A DNA stretch of 42,769 nucleotides, from assembly GCA_934394515.1 (NCBI GenBank), contig CAKRRU010000004.1:1-42769 (forward strand). The letters run 5' to 3'. A program made the position numbers and the translations under genes. Positions 23,959 to 34,052 of the stretch are shown one piece after another (position 1 is the stretch's first letter; every line of letters begins with the position of its first letter). The notes under the pieces were generated by a model. The model was not told where the DNA came from. It made no database searches and was given only the letters and a program-made list of their open reading frames with translations. This DNA comes from an uncultured Acetatifactor sp. (GTDB lineage Bacteria; Bacillota; Clostridia; Lachnospirales; Lachnospiraceae).

Positions 23959-25719
23959 TCACAGCGCATATACCCAGATGCCCCAGTAAGATTTTTCCGT
24001 CTGATAATAGCCCACCAGATCAAGCCCCATACGGTCGGCATCGCCGATCTCAGAGCCGGAGAAAAGATACTCACAGCCAAGTTCCCGCAGGGCATCCATA
24101 TCAAATTCCAAGCCTTCATATACCAATGAATTGCCCTTTTGCAGGCGCATATAATTGCCTGTGACGCTGTTGAACAGATAGCATCTATTGCCCCAAAGGT
24201 CAAAGTAGACCCTTACCTCATTGTTTTTTTCCAGTTCTGCTGCGATCACCCGACGGAAGCGGTGTTTATATTCCAGAGGATAATTATTGGAATATCCGTC
24301 TACGGTATAAAATCCATGCAGCAGTGCCGGTGCCGGGCTGATGCCCAGATGCGCCACACGGTAGGTACTTTTATCGCAGCCGATGGCCGCATCGATCTCC
24401 TGCATCAGATCCTCAGCAAACCAGCTCTCCCAGGAGATGTAGCCGGTGATCCCGGAGCCGTTATTGATCTGATTTACATTCAGATACATGCCGGAATTTA
24501 CCTTCAACAACTGTAATGTCGGCAACAGGCAGAGAAACAGCACCGCCAGTTTTCCTGCCAGTGCCCGGCTCTGTGTATGGGGAATCACAGTTCTCCACAG
24601 CACCGCCGCCGACAACGCCAGTTCCAGATACCAGCCTGCCGGATACAGCCAGTAAAACCGTTCTATCTGGAAATAATGCAGGAACCCGGTGGCATTATTT
24701 TTTAGTGTCACGATTGCCTCCGAATGGCAAATCGCATAAAACAAAGCGATGCCGATCAGCAGTAGGAAATTCACCACAGCTGCCTTGTAAATATTTTTTT
24801 CTGTTTCCTGTTTCTTACAAAATGCGCCAAGGATCAGAAATACTACAATAGGAAGGATCAAATATTTGTGCAGGGATGGCGCATGCTGTGCACTATTCTG
24901 AAATACTCCCAGGAAAGTCTCAGCAAACGGTGTAGCGGAAGATACCATTTCCTCGCGGTGGCTGACATAGCTGCCGGTTCCAAATAAAATCTCCAGGATC
25001 AATGCCCGGTTAACGATCAGATAAGTCCCCAGCAATACGGTAAATCCCAGGTAGTTCCATTTATTTTTCCGTTTCCCGATAATATCTGCCACTACAGCCA
25101 ACAGCCAGAAGCCCAACACCACATAGCCGGTATATACCAGATGACTGGTCAGTCCAAACAATACAGTCAAAAACAGCGCAGGAACCGTCTTCTTTTGCTT
25201 CCGCAGGCACAAAAATGCATATGCGATCAAGGGAATGCCGAATTCCGACAGACCATAGACCGGGTACAACGGCAGCACACAGAAGCATGCTCCCGAGATC
25301 ACCGACAGAATACTACTGTCCGTACACTCTTTTACCAGAAGATACATCCCCAGGAAGGCCAGCAGAAAGCAGAGAATATACTGCATAAGGAAGGCTGTCC
25401 TGACAGAGAACAGACAATACAACGGAAGAAACAGTATGGCAGAAGGCTGCATACCACTGGCATTCACGCCATTTAACATTTCCGGGTACACCTTACTGCC
25501 ATCCCACAAGTGTCTCGCCGGCAGGACATAATTCATGATACTTTCATCCAACTGGTCATTGATCTCGAACACACAGCCGTTCCCCAGAATAAAATAGGGT
25601 AGGAAAAACACCGCTGCGATCAGTATTCCAAGCCACCAAAGGGGCATTCTGTCCAGACAGAACAGACAATCATCTGCAGCACTGCTTATTTTTTTCCATC
25701 TTCCTTTTAATGTATCCAT
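23959..25719 (-). CDS. DUF6044 family membrane protein (copy 2)
   Basis: A 586-aa paralogue of the protein at 4204-6030. It shares the loop INDQLDES (near 53-60), ARHLWDGS (near 68-75), and in the tail YSNNYPLEYKHRFRR and GNRCYLF. About twelve membrane spans are visible, and the C-terminal ~170 residues lie outside. GT-C glycosyltransferase activity is likely from the layout but not shown. A ribosome binding site AAGGGTG precedes the ATG, and the upstream gene ends 4 nt before, so the two are probably translated together. Confidence 0.8.
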   Translation of the reverse strand: MDTLKGRWKKISSAADDCLFCLDRMPLWWLGILIAAVFFLPYFILGNGCVFEINDQLDESIMNYVLPARHLWDGSKVYPEMLNGVNASGMQPSAILFLPLYCLFSVRTAFLMQYILCFLLAFLGMYLLVKECTDSSILSVISGACFCVLPLYPVYGLSEFGIPLIAYAFLCLRKQKKTVPALFLTVLFGLTSHLVYTGYVVLGFWLLAVVADIIGKRKNKWNYLGFTVLLGTYLIVNRALILEILFGTGSYVSHREEMVSSATPFAETFLGVFQNSAQHAPSLHKYLILPIVVFLILGAFCKKQETEKNIYKAAVVNFLLLIGIALFYAICHSEAIVTLKNNATGFLHYFQIERFYWLYPAGWYLELALSAAVLWRTVIPHTQSRALAGKLAVLFLCLLPTLQLLKVNSGMYLNVNQINNGSGITGYISWESWFAEDLMQEIDAAIGCDKSTYRVAHLGISPAPALLHGFYTVDGYSNNYPLEYKHRFRRVIAAELEKNNEVRVYFDLWGNRCYLFNSVTGNYMRLQKGNSLVYEGLEFDMDALRELGCEYLFSGSEIGDADRMGLDLVGYYQTEKSYWGIWVYAL

Positions 25720-25723
25720 TCAT

Positions 25724-27421
25724 TCACCCTTGAAACTTCAAGCCTCTGTCGAAATAGTAAACCAGATATTTTCCGCCATGAGAAGCGGTAAATTCATCTG
25801 CCAATACAGCTTTTTCCCCTGTCTTTTCCTGAAGATACGCTACAGTGGGATGTATATTTTCATACCCGTAATCATATATGATCAAGTAAAAGCCCTTTTC
25901 TTCATCCTTAAAGTAATCACGCAATTTTCTGTTCATTACAGGGCTGCAGGAAAACCAGGTTCCCGAGACCAGATTATTGCGCGGCCCATTAAATTTTGTC
26001 TCCAAAACCGCCCCTGAATAATAACTCACTGAAACAGCATCCAATAAATACCTATTGTTACTATGTTCGTTGCAATAAGCATTGATGTCCCAAAAACCAG
26101 GCATATACTGTTCCATTCCTTCATTTTGTGTTTTTGCAAAACGATATTGTTGTCTGCCTGTCTGGAAACTCATAAAGCAAAAAATTCCGGCTGCCGCAAT
26201 GACACAGGCTCTTCTCCATATTTTTTTATTCTTTGCGTTGCTCATTGCCAATATAAAAATCGAAAGGTAGAATTCCGTCTCAACTATATACAATGGCAGA
26301 GAAACCCTTAGCGGCAATCGTTTCCTGTACAATAAACAGCACCATACGATACAGGCTGCTGCCTTGATCAGTCCCACCGGAATCAGATATCTGTATTGCC
26401 CACATAAAATCAAGATCATGCACACCATAAACATGGTAATTATCATAATTTCATTAATTTTCCATACTGCATCGTTCCATAAAGTCTTACAATAAGAATC
26501 CAGTAATTCCTTTAATGTTGGAAATACATGTTTTGATTTTGCATAGGCAGCTATTTCTTCTGCGCAGTCCGCATTCAAATTTCCATCTAATATGACATAT
26601 TCTTTAAATGCCTCATATTCCGCTTTGGATACATCATATTTATCAAGAATTCCGGCAATTTCTTCATATTCCGGTTTCCCGTAGTAATCGAAAATTTCTA
26701 CTCCGGCATTATTATATCTAAAGTAATATTTCCATTCCTCACTGTGATATCCGATTACCGTTCCTGCTTCCGCCGTCAGGAGGCATATTGCGATTGTCCC
26801 TGTTACAGCGGATAATTCAATGATTTTTGCTTTTAAACTTTTTCCTTTATCTACCAAAAGAACACCTGCTGTTGCGGCAATCCCCAATGGCTGTATCATA
26901 AGCATGGCATCTTTTCGCAGTAAGCAGGACAGCAACATAAAAATTGCAAATATTTTCAATCTCGATTTCAGATTTTTATTGTGAAGTAAAAGATATATAT
27001 ATCCGGCAGCTGCCAATAATACAGTCGTTGATGTGTATTGAATCTTAGCTAATATGTAGATTTCCTGCAGTCCCAATGCCGGCAGCATGCACATTTCCAA
27101 TAGCATTTGCACTTTATTCCTGCACAGCTTCAAAATGCTGTTCGAAATGGTTGTATACGTCACCATATGAAAAGTCAGAAGCATAAGTCCATGCCATGGT
27201 ATTTTTATTGTAATTCTATACAACGCTGCCAATGGCAAAGATAGCAGGTAGTTCATATATATCGTGTGTGGCTCCGGATGTTCTCCATACACTCCACTCA
27301 GAATCTCCGACAGAAATCTGTCGTCATTGGTATCGAAATAGATTCCGGCACGAAAATAAACTGCTGCCATCATAACCAGTGCCATTCCGGCACTCATAAA
27401 AAAGCAAAATAACGTATGCAC
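25724..27421 (-). CDS. GT-C-like polytopic membrane protein, AT-rich gene
   Basis: A protein of about 565 aa with some twelve spans. The first outer loop reads FDTNDDRFLSEILSG, then a P-H-T-I-Y-M-N-Y turn, an acidic-loop layout common to membrane glycosyltransferases of unknown specificity in Clostridia. The start is uncertain: a GTG at 27421 with AAGGA 4-5 nt upstream avoids overlap with the upstream gene, while a TTG at 27448 would overlap it by 14 nt. Base composition stands out: 43 G+C in 120 nt at 26461-26580, against 35 in 60 nt at 24541-24600 in the next gene. It may have joined the locus later than its neighbours. Confidence 0.68.
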   Translation of the reverse strand: MHTLFCFFMSAGMALVMMAAVYFRAGIYFDTNDDRFLSEILSGVYGEHPEPHTIYMNYLLSLPLAALYRITIKIPWHGLMLLTFHMVTYTTISNSILKLCRNKVQMLLEMCMLPALGLQEIYILAKIQYTSTTVLLAAAGYIYLLLHNKNLKSRLKIFAIFMLLSCLLRKDAMLMIQPLGIAATAGVLLVDKGKSLKAKIIELSAVTGTIAICLLTAEAGTVIGYHSEEWKYYFRYNNAGVEIFDYYGKPEYEEIAGILDKYDVSKAEYEAFKEYVILDGNLNADCAEEIAAYAKSKHVFPTLKELLDSYCKTLWNDAVWKINEIMIITMFMVCMILILCGQYRYLIPVGLIKAAACIVWCCLLYRKRLPLRVSLPLYIVETEFYLSIFILAMSNAKNKKIWRRACVIAAAGIFCFMSFQTGRQQYRFAKTQNEGMEQYMPGFWDINAYCNEHSNNRYLLDAVSVSYYSGAVLETKFNGPRNNLVSGTWFSCSPVMNRKLRDYFKDEEKGFYLIIYDYGYENIHPTVAYLQEKTGEKAVLADEFTASHGGKYLVYYFDRGLKFQG

Positions 27422-27434
27422 TCTTTCCTTATCT

Positions 27435-29168
27435 TTAGAAATGCACAATAATATAGTCCCCCTTATCTACAATGTATCCTTCCTGCGGATAATGGGGCAG
27501 CTCCAGCGATTCCTTTTCTGCGCCCTCATAAAGACTGACATCCTCCTGGGCTTTCAGTGTATGCCCATGCATCGCAAAAAATTTCACCAGCTCCGCATCG
27601 GAATCAAAAGCATATCGTCCCCAGTCGATCACTGACAGGGCAGGGGTCTGTGCTACCCATACGCCCTTATTTCCCCGGTTATATTTGTCCAGCAGATCCG
27701 GATCGATCAGATCTGCCAGCCGTTTCATCTTATAATAAGTCGGGCTGCTGTAGCTCACATAAGCATCCTGAATAATGCTGTAAGGGATCTCATAATTCCC
27801 TGTAAAGATCACCGGCTTAGAGGTATCAAAGCTCCGCTCCAGGTCAAGAGCGATCTGATCCACCGTCTTCACCGCAGCTTCGTATTTTTTCTCATCAATA
27901 TAGAACCACCTGGTCATATCAATGCATTGATTCCAGACGAGAACCACCATGATGAGGGCCGTCAGCCCCCTTACTCCCGCAGAAATCTTTTTGCGCCAAT
28001 TCTTCTCCTGTTTTCTCTCATCCGATCCTGTCAGTTTCCATACCGCATAGATAAAAAGCAGTACCCCGTACCCACAGAAGACCGGCAAAAACTGGGCAGA
28101 GCGGTATAAAGTCGCCTTTCCTTCCACAAACACAAGGGAAAATGCCGCCAGATAAGCCGCAGGCCATAATACCAGTGCCCACAGATCTCTTCCCCTGATC
28201 ACTCTCCACAGTGTGACAACAGCTATCACACCGGCCGACAGAACGAACACGCGGATCGGCAAATAGGCATAGGCAAACACGCCATACAGGACAAACGTCC
28301 TCTTAAGGATCATGGCAAGCTCACTGAGTGCCCCGGGCTGCAGCATCCACCCCAGCATCTCGGTCACAGAACGCTGTACGGCTTCCCCCTGCAGGTACTC
28401 CAGGCGGAATCCCTTCGTCACTGCAAGGATCATCACACTGCGTAATATCACCGCCACCAGTGCTGCCGCAGCTCCGGTCACCAGTGTTCCGAAAATATCT
28501 TTCTGCTGACGTCCGTATACGATCCGTTCCGTCAGAAGCAGCAGCATCAATGCCGCCAGCCACAAGATCATAAAGGACTCATAACATCCCATGGCAATCC
28601 ATAAAAAGAACGACGCCGGAATCATTTTTGCCACTGCGAGACAGCCCAGCCGTTCGCGGATACCGGCTCCCTTCCCGGGTCTGCGGACACAGGACTGCCA
28701 TTCCCTCATACAACACAGGCTGATGCCGCAGCTCAGATATCCTATGGCGATCCCATTATGTAAAAAATACGTGAACACTTCACTGATCAGAGGACATGAT
28801 AAAAATACAGCCGCGAAAAAAGCATAGCCCACAGCAGGAAGCTTCTCTCCCAGAACGGAATAGAACAATGCCGACCACACAATTGCTGCCAGCACCAGAA
28901 TCACTACCGCAATAAAGTCCGTCAGAAACGGCAGGAATTCCGCAAATGAGAAAAATTTATTCAGCAAAAAAAGCACCCATCTTCCTACAATTGCGATCAG
29001 TCCTTCTTCAAAATAATATTGAGACGGGGTATCGTCAATGCCGATGGTAGTATTCATCACCTTGTATCCGTAGGCACATATTGCGGTAAGCAGCAACACC
29101 GCCATGTACCCACGGTTCGTCCAGAATTTTTTCAGATATCCGTTCCATTTTTGCATCGTGTTTTCCAT
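27435..29168 (-). CDS. GtrII-like membrane glucosyltransferase (copy 2)
   Basis: A 577-aa polytopic protein. The first outer loop reads TTIGIDDTPSQYYFEEGL and ends in VGRWVLFLL, the acidic-start and G-R-W pattern also present in the protein at 9660-11216 (PF14264, GtrII). Members add a sugar from undecaprenyl phosphate to a glycan outside the cell. After about ten spans the last ~150 residues form an outer domain with KPVIFTGNYEIPYS. The nearest GtrB-type donor synthase in this unit is the GT2 at 32438-33391. The start could also be an ATG 12 nt downstream. Confidence 0.76.
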   Translation of the reverse strand: MENTMQKWNGYLKKFWTNRGYMAVLLLTAICAYGYKVMNTTIGIDDTPSQYYFEEGLIAIVGRWVLFLLNKFFSFAEFLPFLTDFIAVVILVLAAIVWSALFYSVLGEKLPAVGYAFFAAVFLSCPLISEVFTYFLHNGIAIGYLSCGISLCCMREWQSCVRRPGKGAGIRERLGCLAVAKMIPASFFLWIAMGCYESFMILWLAALMLLLLTERIVYGRQQKDIFGTLVTGAAAALVAVILRSVMILAVTKGFRLEYLQGEAVQRSVTEMLGWMLQPGALSELAMILKRTFVLYGVFAYAYLPIRVFVLSAGVIAVVTLWRVIRGRDLWALVLWPAAYLAAFSLVFVEGKATLYRSAQFLPVFCGYGVLLFIYAVWKLTGSDERKQEKNWRKKISAGVRGLTALIMVVLVWNQCIDMTRWFYIDEKKYEAAVKTVDQIALDLERSFDTSKPVIFTGNYEIPYSIIQDAYVSYSSPTYYKMKRLADLIDPDLLDKYNRGNKGVWVAQTPALSVIDWGRYAFDSDAELVKFFAMHGHTLKAQEDVSLYEGAEKESLELPHYPQEGYIVDKGDYIIVHF

Positions 29169-29197
29169 GATTTCTTATCAATTCCTTCTTTTTTGGT

Positions 29198-30688
29198 TTA
29201 TGCCTCTTTTTTCTCCAGGCGGAAGATCACAAAATCATAGTACATATAGTGAAACTCCAGTACTTCTTCATAGTCGTATTCATCCACCATCTCGTCAGGC
29301 TTTCCACCCCGGAAGCAGATATACCACAGATTATCATAGGGATCCAGCTGACTGTAATCTGTCAGCGCCTCTGTATTGACAAAAGGAAGACTGTACAGTT
29401 TATAGCCGATCGTATAATAATGCAGATCCGGATGATATACATTCAGAAAAATTGTATGTGTATAGGGCCCGATAAACGCATCATTTTCTGTTACCTGTTC
29501 TTCCACAAAATCCTCATAGGTCTCCAGCCCTCTGTCATACTCCATGCGTAATTCGGAAATATACTGCAATAAAAAGCAGACAGCTGCGGTCCCGACGAGC
29601 CCCGCCATCCATATTTTCCGTTTTTTACCTCCCGCACTTTCCGTGATCTGTGCAAATCCCACTGCATACCACAGCATAACAAATCCCATTCCCGGGAACG
29701 CGTAACGGCCCATAAAACAGTTATTAACCGTCGCAGAGATCGTGCCGCCCACAATTCCCGTCAATGCAAATGTGGATGCCGCAATGGCCGGTGCCGCATT
29801 ATGATGCTGACGCACCCAGTCCACCGCACCGTAACTTAAGATCAGGCATAATGCCATTCCCAGCAATACGACGATCCCGATGGGTGTCTCCACCGCAGAG
29901 AACCATTCCTTGCAATAGTCCATCACAGAGTTCAGGGTAGCCAGTTCCGCCGTGGAACCGTCATCATAGCGCATTCTCAGAATAAACTGCCGGCAGGTCA
30001 CTGCCAGCCAGGGCGAGAAAACAACCGCCACCGTACAGCCGGAGATAAAAAATCCCTTCACTAATTCTTTTTTATGACAGACCAGGATCACTCCCAGAAA
30101 TAAAACATAAAACAAGAAGGTCTGGATCAGTGCAAACGTATGGCAATAGACCGTGCAGATACTGGCCGCACAGAATACGATCCACTTTTTGCGGGTCGCT
30201 TCTCTGAAAATATCATAAGCAGACAATCCGGTCAGAGTCAGAAAAAACAGTGCCACGGCATACATTCTCACATTGCCCGCCTGTACACTGAAGATCGGCA
30301 TCAGAAGCGAGAACAGCATGAAATACACTGAAATTTTCCGGTCAAACATTTTTTCCACATAATATTTTCCCAAAAGCATATATCCCAGCATAAAAAGCAC
30401 GGACATCAGCTTCAGTGACCAAAAGTGCTGTCCTCCGCCGCACAGATGATAAAATGTTTTTAATAATACATAATAAAACGGAGAGTGATCATCTGTCGCC
30501 GTAATATAGATCAGTCGTTTCCAGGGCAGGGAAACCATGGATGCGGAGTAGGCCTCATCGTACCAGAGATTATTGGTGATGCCAAATGCTCCCCAGATGA
30601 TCAGTGCCGCTATGGGCAGAGCATGCCACAGCACCGTCAAAGCGTCTGTCTGTATAAAATTATTTCTTTTTCTGCCGCCTGTCTCCAT
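29198..30688 (-). CDS. PMT_2/GT39-like membrane glycosyltransferase
   Basis: A 496-aa GT-C type protein with the clearest motifs of its kind in the window. NNLWYDEAYSASMVSLPW (Asp 44, Glu 45) follows the first span, then TATDDHSPFYYVLLKTFYHL (66-80) gives the H-x-P/F block in the next outer loop. About ten spans follow, and the tail (from about 370) is soluble. The enzyme uses a polyprenyl-phosphate sugar on the outer membrane face. Substrate unknown. It starts 60 nt after the preceding gene and is followed by the GtrII-like gene after 29 nt. Confidence 0.85.
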   Translation of the reverse strand: METGGRKRNNFIQTDALTVLWHALPIAALIIWGAFGITNNLWYDEAYSASMVSLPWKRLIYITATDDHSPFYYVLLKTFYHLCGGGQHFWSLKLMSVLFMLGYMLLGKYYVEKMFDRKISVYFMLFSLLMPIFSVQAGNVRMYAVALFFLTLTGLSAYDIFREATRKKWIVFCAASICTVYCHTFALIQTFLFYVLFLGVILVCHKKELVKGFFISGCTVAVVFSPWLAVTCRQFILRMRYDDGSTAELATLNSVMDYCKEWFSAVETPIGIVVLLGMALCLILSYGAVDWVRQHHNAAPAIAASTFALTGIVGGTISATVNNCFMGRYAFPGMGFVMLWYAVGFAQITESAGGKKRKIWMAGLVGTAAVCFLLQYISELRMEYDRGLETYEDFVEEQVTENDAFIGPYTHTIFLNVYHPDLHYYTIGYKLYSLPFVNTEALTDYSQLDPYDNLWYICFRGGKPDEMVDEYDYEEVLEFHYMYYDFVIFRLEKKEA

Positions 30689-30748
30689 TCGCTTTACATC
30701 TCTTTCTTTCTATGATTCCCCTCATAGATTTTGTCCGTTCCGCCGGTC

Positions 30749-32425
30749 CTAATACCTGCGGTACAGAACCATATCGGCATCCCGTCCCAGTTCCTCATAG
30801 CCTTCCGCCAGGCACTGTTCATCAATGGCTCCGCCGCTTACCGTCGCAAGATAACGGCTCTGAAGCTCTGTCAGATGCTCTGTAACATACTCTCTCGCAC
30901 AGCAGCTGATGCCAAATCCCTTCGGCACTCCGTACAAAAGCTGCCATTTCAGGTTCTGATTTCCTTCCGGAGTCTCATCCCCGAAGGTCCAGATCACCAC
31001 ATTTTCATAGTTTGGAACCTGCGCGGTATCCAGGGTCAGTTTTTCCGCAAAAATATCCTGCCAGTACTCTACCTGTTCCTGTCGCTCCTCTGTTACATAC
31101 GGAACCTGATAATCATAAGGTTCCGTACCTTTATAACTGTACAGATACACAAACGCCGCTCCCAGAAGTGCCGCCTTTTTATAATATTTGGTATCCAGCA
31201 TACTTACTATGAAAATGCCCGCTGCTATAAACGTCAGAAAGTGTTTACTGCCTTCCACCATTTTATACATCAAAAGATGGGCAAACAACATGGCCACCAG
31301 GCTGAACGCAAAATGGATCTCTATGATCAGTTCATCCCGCAGCGCCTTTTTCTGCTCTTCTGTAAGCATCATACGGCCGAATACAGCCTTGCGGACCTCC
31401 GGATTCTCCGGCCTCATAGTGATCTTTTCCACCTTATCTGCCATACGGAGGCTCTTCCTGTCCGCATAAATCTGTGCCAGCAGGATCAAAAGCAGCGCCA
31501 GATAGCCGTCAAAAAAGGCTCCGGAAGCCAGTCCGTTCCGGATACCGGATACACAATGTCTGTAGAATTCCAGCCCCTTCCAATGCAATGTTCCAAAGAA
31601 GTTGCTAAGCCCTGCCGTGATCCCGTCCGTGAAAAAGGTCGTGATCCAGTCGGTGTAAAACAGAGGGGTGAAATATTCCGCCCCCAGATAATGTTTGATC
31701 AGTACATATAAAATACCGGTTACTGCCACTACAACAGCCGATCCGATCCATCCCGCCTTGCGGTTTCCACGGATCCAGAAAAAGCATGCCAGTCCCAGGA
31801 ATAACAGCATATACGGGCGCATCAGTGTCAACAGCACCGAGATCACAAACATTGCGATCAGTTTCGCCCGGCTCTCTTTTTTCAGATAACTCATGGCAAA
31901 GCCGTAGAACAGTATCAGCATACTGAAGCAGATCACTTCCGGCATACCCGACAGCATATATCTGACAAATAACGTAAACACGGAAAACAGCACCGACAAA
32001 ATCCCCAGCTGCTTCCAATCCGGTTTTACCAGCCATACAAACACAAACATGGTGATCGTCAGCAGAACGATATTGCAGATCACAGGCGACAGCAGATTCC
32101 ATCCGAAGATCAGTCCCCACAAGATCCAGGGAAAGACCAGCACCGGGCTCCATGCCGCGAAGGACAGCTGCAGTGCATGGCTTTCATTAAAGCCGAAATA
32201 TCCCTGTGGGAAACCGTAATTTACGATCCCCTCTACCTGTTTAAAATAAAACAGTTCATCATTCCATTCCGATGAAGGAAGATACACCCTGCCAATGGTC
32301 TCACCCTCTACTATCGTCCTGATCAGACAACAGAGCAGCGGCAGCATTGCCATCAGTACTGCCTTGAGTAATGTAATATAACGCCTATCCTGTTTCCACC
32401 AATCCACAAAACGCCTTTTCTCCAT
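30749..32425 (-). CDS. GT-C-like polytopic membrane protein, unknown family
   Basis: A 558-aa protein. The first outer loop has SSEWNDELFYFKQVEGI followed by GFPQGYFGFNESHALQL; the acidic N-D-E then G-x-P-Q-G-Y block recalls clostridial membrane proteins of glycan loci that lack a named family. About ten spans follow, one polar cytoplasmic stretch around 320-370, and the last ~120 residues are outside. A glycosyltransferase role is inferred only from layout and neighbours. AAAAGGA about 6 nt before the ATG supports the start. It begins 12 nt after the end of the ArnC-like GT2 gene, so it may use that enzyme's product. Confidence 0.65.
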   Translation of the reverse strand: MEKRRFVDWWKQDRRYITLLKAVLMAMLPLLCCLIRTIVEGETIGRVYLPSSEWNDELFYFKQVEGIVNYGFPQGYFGFNESHALQLSFAAWSPVLVFPWILWGLIFGWNLLSPVICNIVLLTITMFVFVWLVKPDWKQLGILSVLFSVFTLFVRYMLSGMPEVICFSMLILFYGFAMSYLKKESRAKLIAMFVISVLLTLMRPYMLLFLGLACFFWIRGNRKAGWIGSAVVVAVTGILYVLIKHYLGAEYFTPLFYTDWITTFFTDGITAGLSNFFGTLHWKGLEFYRHCVSGIRNGLASGAFFDGYLALLLILLAQIYADRKSLRMADKVEKITMRPENPEVRKAVFGRMMLTEEQKKALRDELIIEIHFAFSLVAMLFAHLLMYKMVEGSKHFLTFIAAGIFIVSMLDTKYYKKAALLGAAFVYLYSYKGTEPYDYQVPYVTEERQEQVEYWQDIFAEKLTLDTAQVPNYENVVIWTFGDETPEGNQNLKWQLLYGVPKGFGISCCAREYVTEHLTELQSRYLATVSGGAIDEQCLAEGYEELGRDADMVLYRRY

Positions 32426-32437
32426 GCGATTTCCTTT

Positions 32438-33391
32438 TTACCCTTCTGTTTTGCTGTTCTCATCGTCCAGATGAATTTTTTCCCGGATCACATACTGGGG
32501 AGAATTATTCATGCTGATATAAATACGGCCCACATATTCTCCGATGAGTCCCAGCATGATCATGATCATTCCCCCGAAGAATACCAATGCCGCCATCAGT
32601 GCACTGAATCCCATAGGAACATTGGGATTCACCAGCCGTTTGATGATCGTATAGATCCCGTAAAGAAATCCCAGACCGGCACATCCCACACCCAGTGTTG
32701 TGGCAATACGCAGCGGTTTTACGGAAAATGCTGTAAATCCATTGAACCACAACCCCAGCAGTTTCTTCAGGTTATAACCGGAATTGCCTTCTTCCCGCTC
32801 CCTATGGCACACTGCCACATTGGTAATATTTTTCGTTGCCCGCAGTACCAGTCCGATGACATACGGATAGGAATTCTCATAGCGGATCATATCCTCCACC
32901 ACAAATCTCTTCACGGCAAAATAGCTGGAAATATACAGATCTGCGGGTTTATCCAGCATCATGCGGGTCATCAGTTCATTGACCTTGCTTCCCAGATTAC
33001 GGAAAGCGGAATGCTGCTTATGTTCATAGCTTGCATAGACCGCATCGAAGCCTTCCTCCAGCTTGCCGAGCAGTTTGTCCACTTCATTGGCCGGTGTCTG
33101 TCCGTCATCATCCAGACACACCACATAATCTCCGTCGGAATGGCGCAAGCCCGCCATTAATGCGGCATGCTGACCGAAATTCCTCGCAAATCCAATCCCT
33201 TTAATGTTGTCATATTTCTCGCACAATTCCCGGATCGTCCCCATGGTATTGTCCGGCGACGCATCATTTACCAGAAAGATATCATATGCATACCCCGGAA
33301 GTTCCCGCATTTTCTCCCGAATCTCCGCAACCACATGAGGCAGCGTATGTTCCGACCGATAACAGGGAATTACAAAGCTTACTTTTTTCAT
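32438..33391 (-). CDS. ArnC/GtrB-like polyprenyl-phosphate glycosyltransferase (GT2)
   Basis: A 317-aa GT2 enzyme with two C-terminal membrane spans (about 222-245 and 260-285). Motifs: VSFVIPCYRSEHTL at the start, VNDASPDNT near 41-49, FARNFGQHAALMAGL near 68-82, and metal-binding LDDDGQTP near 93-100. This layout fits enzymes that load a sugar (aminoarabinose, glucose or similar) onto undecaprenyl phosphate. Sugar identity is unknown; the aminotransferase and acetyltransferase just upstream make an N-acylated amino sugar a reasonable guess. AGGA about 7 nt before the ATG supports the start. Confidence 0.85.
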   Translation of the reverse strand: MKKVSFVIPCYRSEHTLPHVVAEIREKMRELPGYAYDIFLVNDASPDNTMGTIRELCEKYDNIKGIGFARNFGQHAALMAGLRHSDGDYVVCLDDDGQTPANEVDKLLGKLEEGFDAVYASYEHKQHSAFRNLGSKVNELMTRMMLDKPADLYISSYFAVKRFVVEDMIRYENSYPYVIGLVLRATKNITNVAVCHREREEGNSGYNLKKLLGLWFNGFTAFSVKPLRIATTLGVGCAGLGFLYGIYTIIKRLVNPNVPMGFSALMAALVFFGGMIMIMLGLIGEYVGRIYISMNNSPQYVIREKIHLDDENSKTEG

Positions 33392-33444
33392 GTTACTGTC
33401 CTATTCCTTTATTCTAAATTCCGTCAGCCGGTGTCTCTCTGCTC

Positions 33445-33993
33445 TCACCCGGCATCCACGGCTGCCATCCAGACGATATCCCGATATTCTCCGTCGATAC
33501 ACACATCATCGCGGAGCAGTCCTTCTCTGACAAATCCCGCTTTTTCATAGCTGCGAATCGCCTGCATGTTCTCTGCCAAAGCCCGCAGATAGATTCTGTG
33601 GAGATGCTCTGTCTCAAAACAGTAACGAAGCATCAGTTTTGCCGCTGCCGTACCTATACCTCTGCCTCTGGCTCCCGACTCACCGATAAAAATGCCGTAT
33701 TCTGCCTTTTTATGATGTCTGTCGATATCCCGGATATAGACAGATCCCAAAGGAGTATCATCCGTCAGGTCGCAGATGATCATCTGTACCACATCTCCGG
33801 TCTCCACATGGGTACGGATCCAGTTCTCATGCGAAGCTCTGGTAAAGAGTTCCTGATAGATAAAGTTTTTCCGTACCGCATCACTGTTACGCCATGTCAC
33901 GATACGGTCTGTGTCTTCATAAGTCATAAGCCGCAGATAAATGCCCGCTTCCGTATCACGGTAAAGCTGTGGAATGTCTGTTTTTTCTCTCAA
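33445..33993 (-). CDS. GNAT acetyltransferase, probable amino-sugar N-acetyltransferase
   Basis: A 182-aa RimJ/RimL-type GNAT protein: YLRLMTYEDTDRIVTWRN near 19-36, GSVYIRDIDRHHKKAEYGI near 88-106, and the acetyl-CoA loop GARGRGIGTAAAKLM near 112-126, then AENMQAIRSYEKAGF near 141-155. It follows the sugar aminotransferase by about 60 nt, so I infer it acetylates the new amino sugar, as FdtC or QdtC-like steps do (those are often other folds). The start codon appears to be TTG, with TTAGGAG about 9 nt upstream. Protein N-terminal acetylation is the alternative. Confidence 0.75.
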   Translation of the reverse strand: MREKTDIPQLYRDTEAGIYLRLMTYEDTDRIVTWRNSDAVRKNFIYQELFTRASHENWIRTHVETGDVVQMIICDLTDDTPLGSVYIRDIDRHHKKAEYGIFIGESGARGRGIGTAAAKLMLRYCFETEHLHRIYLRALAENMQAIRSYEKAGFVREGLLRDDVCIDGEYRDIVWMAAVDAG

Positions 33994-34052
33994 TCCTTTT
34001 GTCTCCTAACTCATGGCGATCCACACCATGTGTGCCGTTCCTTTCTGCCGGT

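Noticed and set aside
30731..31711. Plus-strand open frame of 326 codons
   Set aside because: It is antisense to the membrane protein at 30749-32425, has no recognisable motif, and its start lacks a ribosome binding site.
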